DNA of 7,292 bases from Bacteroidia bacterium (lineage in GTDB: Bacteria > Bacteroidota > Bacteroidia > Bacteroidales > VadinHA17): positions 1-7,292 of the forward strand of contig JAPLEC010000376.1 in NCBI GenBank assembly GCA_026391515.1. Direction: 5' to 3'. Below, one piece after another: positions 6,464 to 7,292 of the stretch (position 1 is its first letter; every line of letters begins with the position of its first letter). Position numbers and translations under genes: made by a program. The notes beneath the pieces were generated by a model. That model was not told where the DNA came from, ran no database searches, and saw only the letters and a list, made by a program, of their open reading frames with translations.

Positions 6464-6510
6464 TCCCCCCTTGAGAGCCTGTCCCGCTACAGCGGGAGGG
6501 GTGAGGGGGA
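6464..6510. repeat. Palindromic intergenic repeat (REP-like), downstream copy
   Basis: An outer C-run/G-run pair, TCCCCC (6464-6469) and GGGGGA (6505-6510), encloses a GC-rich inner hairpin, TCCCGC-TACA-GCGGGA (6482-6497, 6-bp stem). The plan resembles the block at 3485-3572: a C-run/G-run palindrome with a small independent GC hairpin beside or inside it. The inner hairpin sequence differs between the two. It could stop transcription from polA or stabilise its 3' end, but no T-run follows. The remaining spacer to moaD (6511-6536) is AT-rich with no clear TAnnTTTG box. Confidence 0.5.
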
Positions 6511-6536
6511 TAGAAGAATAGTAAATAAAACAATTT

Positions 6537-6770
6537 ATGTTAATCAAAGTCCTTTTTTTTGGAGTACTGGCAGAAGTGACGCAGACGTCAATTAAACACT
6601 ATCGTGATGTAAGATCATTTGGTGATCTGAGGTTAAGAATAGAAGACGACTATCCCGAAATGGTCCATTATAATTACCGTATAGCTGTAAATAATGAAAT
6701 AATAAATGAAGATCCTGTATTAAACGATAATGATGAAGTTGCTTTCATGCCACCATTCACCGGAGGATAG
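6537..6770 (+). CDS. moaD: Molybdopterin synthase small subunit MoaD
   Basis: Sulfur-carrier subunit of molybdopterin synthase, acting in the cytoplasm. The adenylating enzyme MoeB activates its C-terminus, which is then made into a thiocarboxylate and supplies sulfur to convert cyclic pyranopterin monophosphate to molybdopterin. The protein has 77 residues, the normal size for the MoaD/ThiS ubiquitin-like fold. It opens with a beta-strand typical of the family (IKVLFFGVLAE at 3-13), has VAFMPPFTGG at the end, and finishes exactly with Gly76-Gly77, as the mechanism requires. The MoaE gene follows 26 bases later, which separates this assignment from ThiS. No Shine-Dalgarno sequence precedes the ATG. 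It is probably co-transcribed with moaE; whether transcription also enters from polA across the repeats is not clear. Confidence 0.9.
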   Translation: MLIKVLFFGVLAEVTQTSIKHYRDVRSFGDLRLRIEDDYPEMVHYNYRIAVNNEIINEDPVLNDNDEVAFMPPFTGG

Positions 6771-6796
6771 AAAGTTCATTTAATTTCTTTTCAAAA

Positions 6797-7237
6797 ATGT
6801 CAGAGAATATTTTAATAAACGGTCCAGTAACTCATAGCAAAATATCTTCCGTCATTAAATCAATAAGCAATAAAATTGAAGCCGGAGGACATTCGGTTTT
6901 TATAGGACAGGTGAGGGCTGATATGGTGGGAAGAAAAATTGTTAAGGCAATTGAATATTCTGCCTATGAGAATATGGTAAAGAAGGAAGCGGATAAAATA
7001 ACAAAAATGATTTATGCTGAATTTAATGATGTGAAATCAATCAATATTCTTCATTCTGTGGGGATTGTAAAAGTGGGCGAAGCTTCTCTTTTTGTTCTGG
7101 TTTCTGCAGGACATCGCAGTCATGCCATACAAGCCTGCAGCAAACTGGTAAATATGATAAAAGAAAAATTACCAATCTGGAAGAAAGAAATTTTCGAGGA
7201 TAATACTCACGAATGGAAACAGGATAGTTTCGCTTAA
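6797..7237 (+). CDS. moaE: Molybdopterin synthase catalytic subunit MoaE
   Basis: Catalytic subunit that binds cyclic pyranopterin monophosphate and takes two sulfurs from MoaD thiocarboxylate to form the dithiolene of molybdopterin. The protein has 146 residues, full length. Family features visible: FIGQVR with Arg40, the AIEYSAYENM strand-helix at 51-60, VGEASLFVLVSAGHR with His106-Arg107 at the anion-binding site, and KEKLPIWKKE at 122-131. By alignment Lys122 and Lys129 correspond to the E. coli catalytic and substrate-binding lysines 119 and 126. MoaD lies directly upstream with a 26-base gap, so the two would form the usual heterotetramer from one transcript. The start at 6797 has no Shine-Dalgarno sequence, like its neighbours. 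Its TAA stop overlaps the possible stop of a convergent gene. Confidence 0.93.
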   Translation: MSENILINGPVTHSKISSVIKSISNKIEAGGHSVFIGQVRADMVGRKIVKAIEYSAYENMVKKEADKITKMIYAEFNDVKSINILHSVGIVKVGEASLFVLVSAGHRSHAIQACSKLVNMIKEKLPIWKKEIFEDNTHEWKQDSFA

Positions 7238-7292
7238 ACAGCTTCCAGTATTTTTGATTTAGCTGAAGTACCTTTTGTGTTATCTTTTAATA
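7234..7292 (-). CDS. Possible C-terminal end of a convergent gene (partial)
   Basis: On the minus strand one frame runs open from the window edge for 18 codons (LKDNTKGTSAKSKILEAV) and stops at TAA, complement of 7234-7236. The other two minus-strand frames hit stops at once. The stop shares bases with the moaE stop (TTAA at 7234-7237), a normal convergent arrangement. The residues look like a plausible soluble C-terminus, but 18 codons is too short for assignment or for strong coding evidence. A purely non-coding stretch is an alternative. I recognise no family. Confidence 0.3.
   Translation of the reverse strand, partial: LKDNTKGTSAKSKILEAV

Noticed and set aside
6511..6536. Molybdenum-cofactor riboswitch upstream of moaD
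   Set aside because: Only 26 AT-rich bases separate the repeat from moaD, far too short for that RNA, and the repeat itself does not resemble it.
6359..6595. Open frames on both strands across the polA end and the repeats (6359-6547 minus, 6377-6595 plus)
   Set aside because: They translate GC-rich repeats into low-complexity peptides and overlap polA and moaD; neither resembles a protein family.
7269..7277. TACCTTTTG as a plus-strand promoter near the right edge
   Set aside because: It has one base too many for TAnnTTTG, and the nearest TTG is only 12 bases upstream.

Overview
The window looks like ordinary chromosomal DNA from a member of the Bacteroidota (Bacteroidales-like, AT-rich). 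Reasons: the PolA N-terminus is of the type I know from that phylum; most starts lack a Shine-Dalgarno sequence; two intergenic sites match the Bacteroidota sigma-factor -7 consensus TAnnTTTG; the first gene encodes a lipoprotein of the style common there; and the intergenic spacers carry C-run/G-run palindromic repeats. Placement below phylum is not supportable from the sequence.

Layout. (1) 1-321, minus strand: N-terminal part of an unrecognised lipoprotein, running off the left edge. (2) 470-1195, plus: Fe/Mn superoxide dismutase with an apparent twin-arginine (Tat) export signal. (3) 1219-2865, minus: AMP-forming long-chain acyl-CoA synthetase, convergent with the dismutase across a perfect hairpin at 1196-1215. 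(4) 3032-3484, plus: QueD, divergent from the synthetase, with a candidate -7 box for each direction between them. (5) 3485-3572: composite palindromic repeat. (6) 3616-6417, plus: DNA polymerase I with all three domains and all catalytic motifs intact, plus a possible sliding-clamp-binding peptide in its interdomain linker. (7) 6420-6510: an 8-bp tandem repeat followed by a second GC-rich palindromic element. (8) 6537-6770 and 6797-7237, plus: moaD and moaE, the two subunits of molybdopterin synthase. (9) 7234-7292, minus: possibly the last 18 codons of a convergent gene.

How the genes relate. Only moaD-moaE form an evident functional pair. The others are separate housekeeping functions: oxidative defence outside the cytoplasm, fatty-acid activation, queuosine precursor synthesis, and DNA repair/replication. 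I see no CRISPR array, transposase, phage gene, tRNA or rRNA, and no sign of a new multi-gene system. The points most worth checking are the Tat-targeted dismutase, the repeats on both sides of polA, and the QGSLF peptide in PolA.
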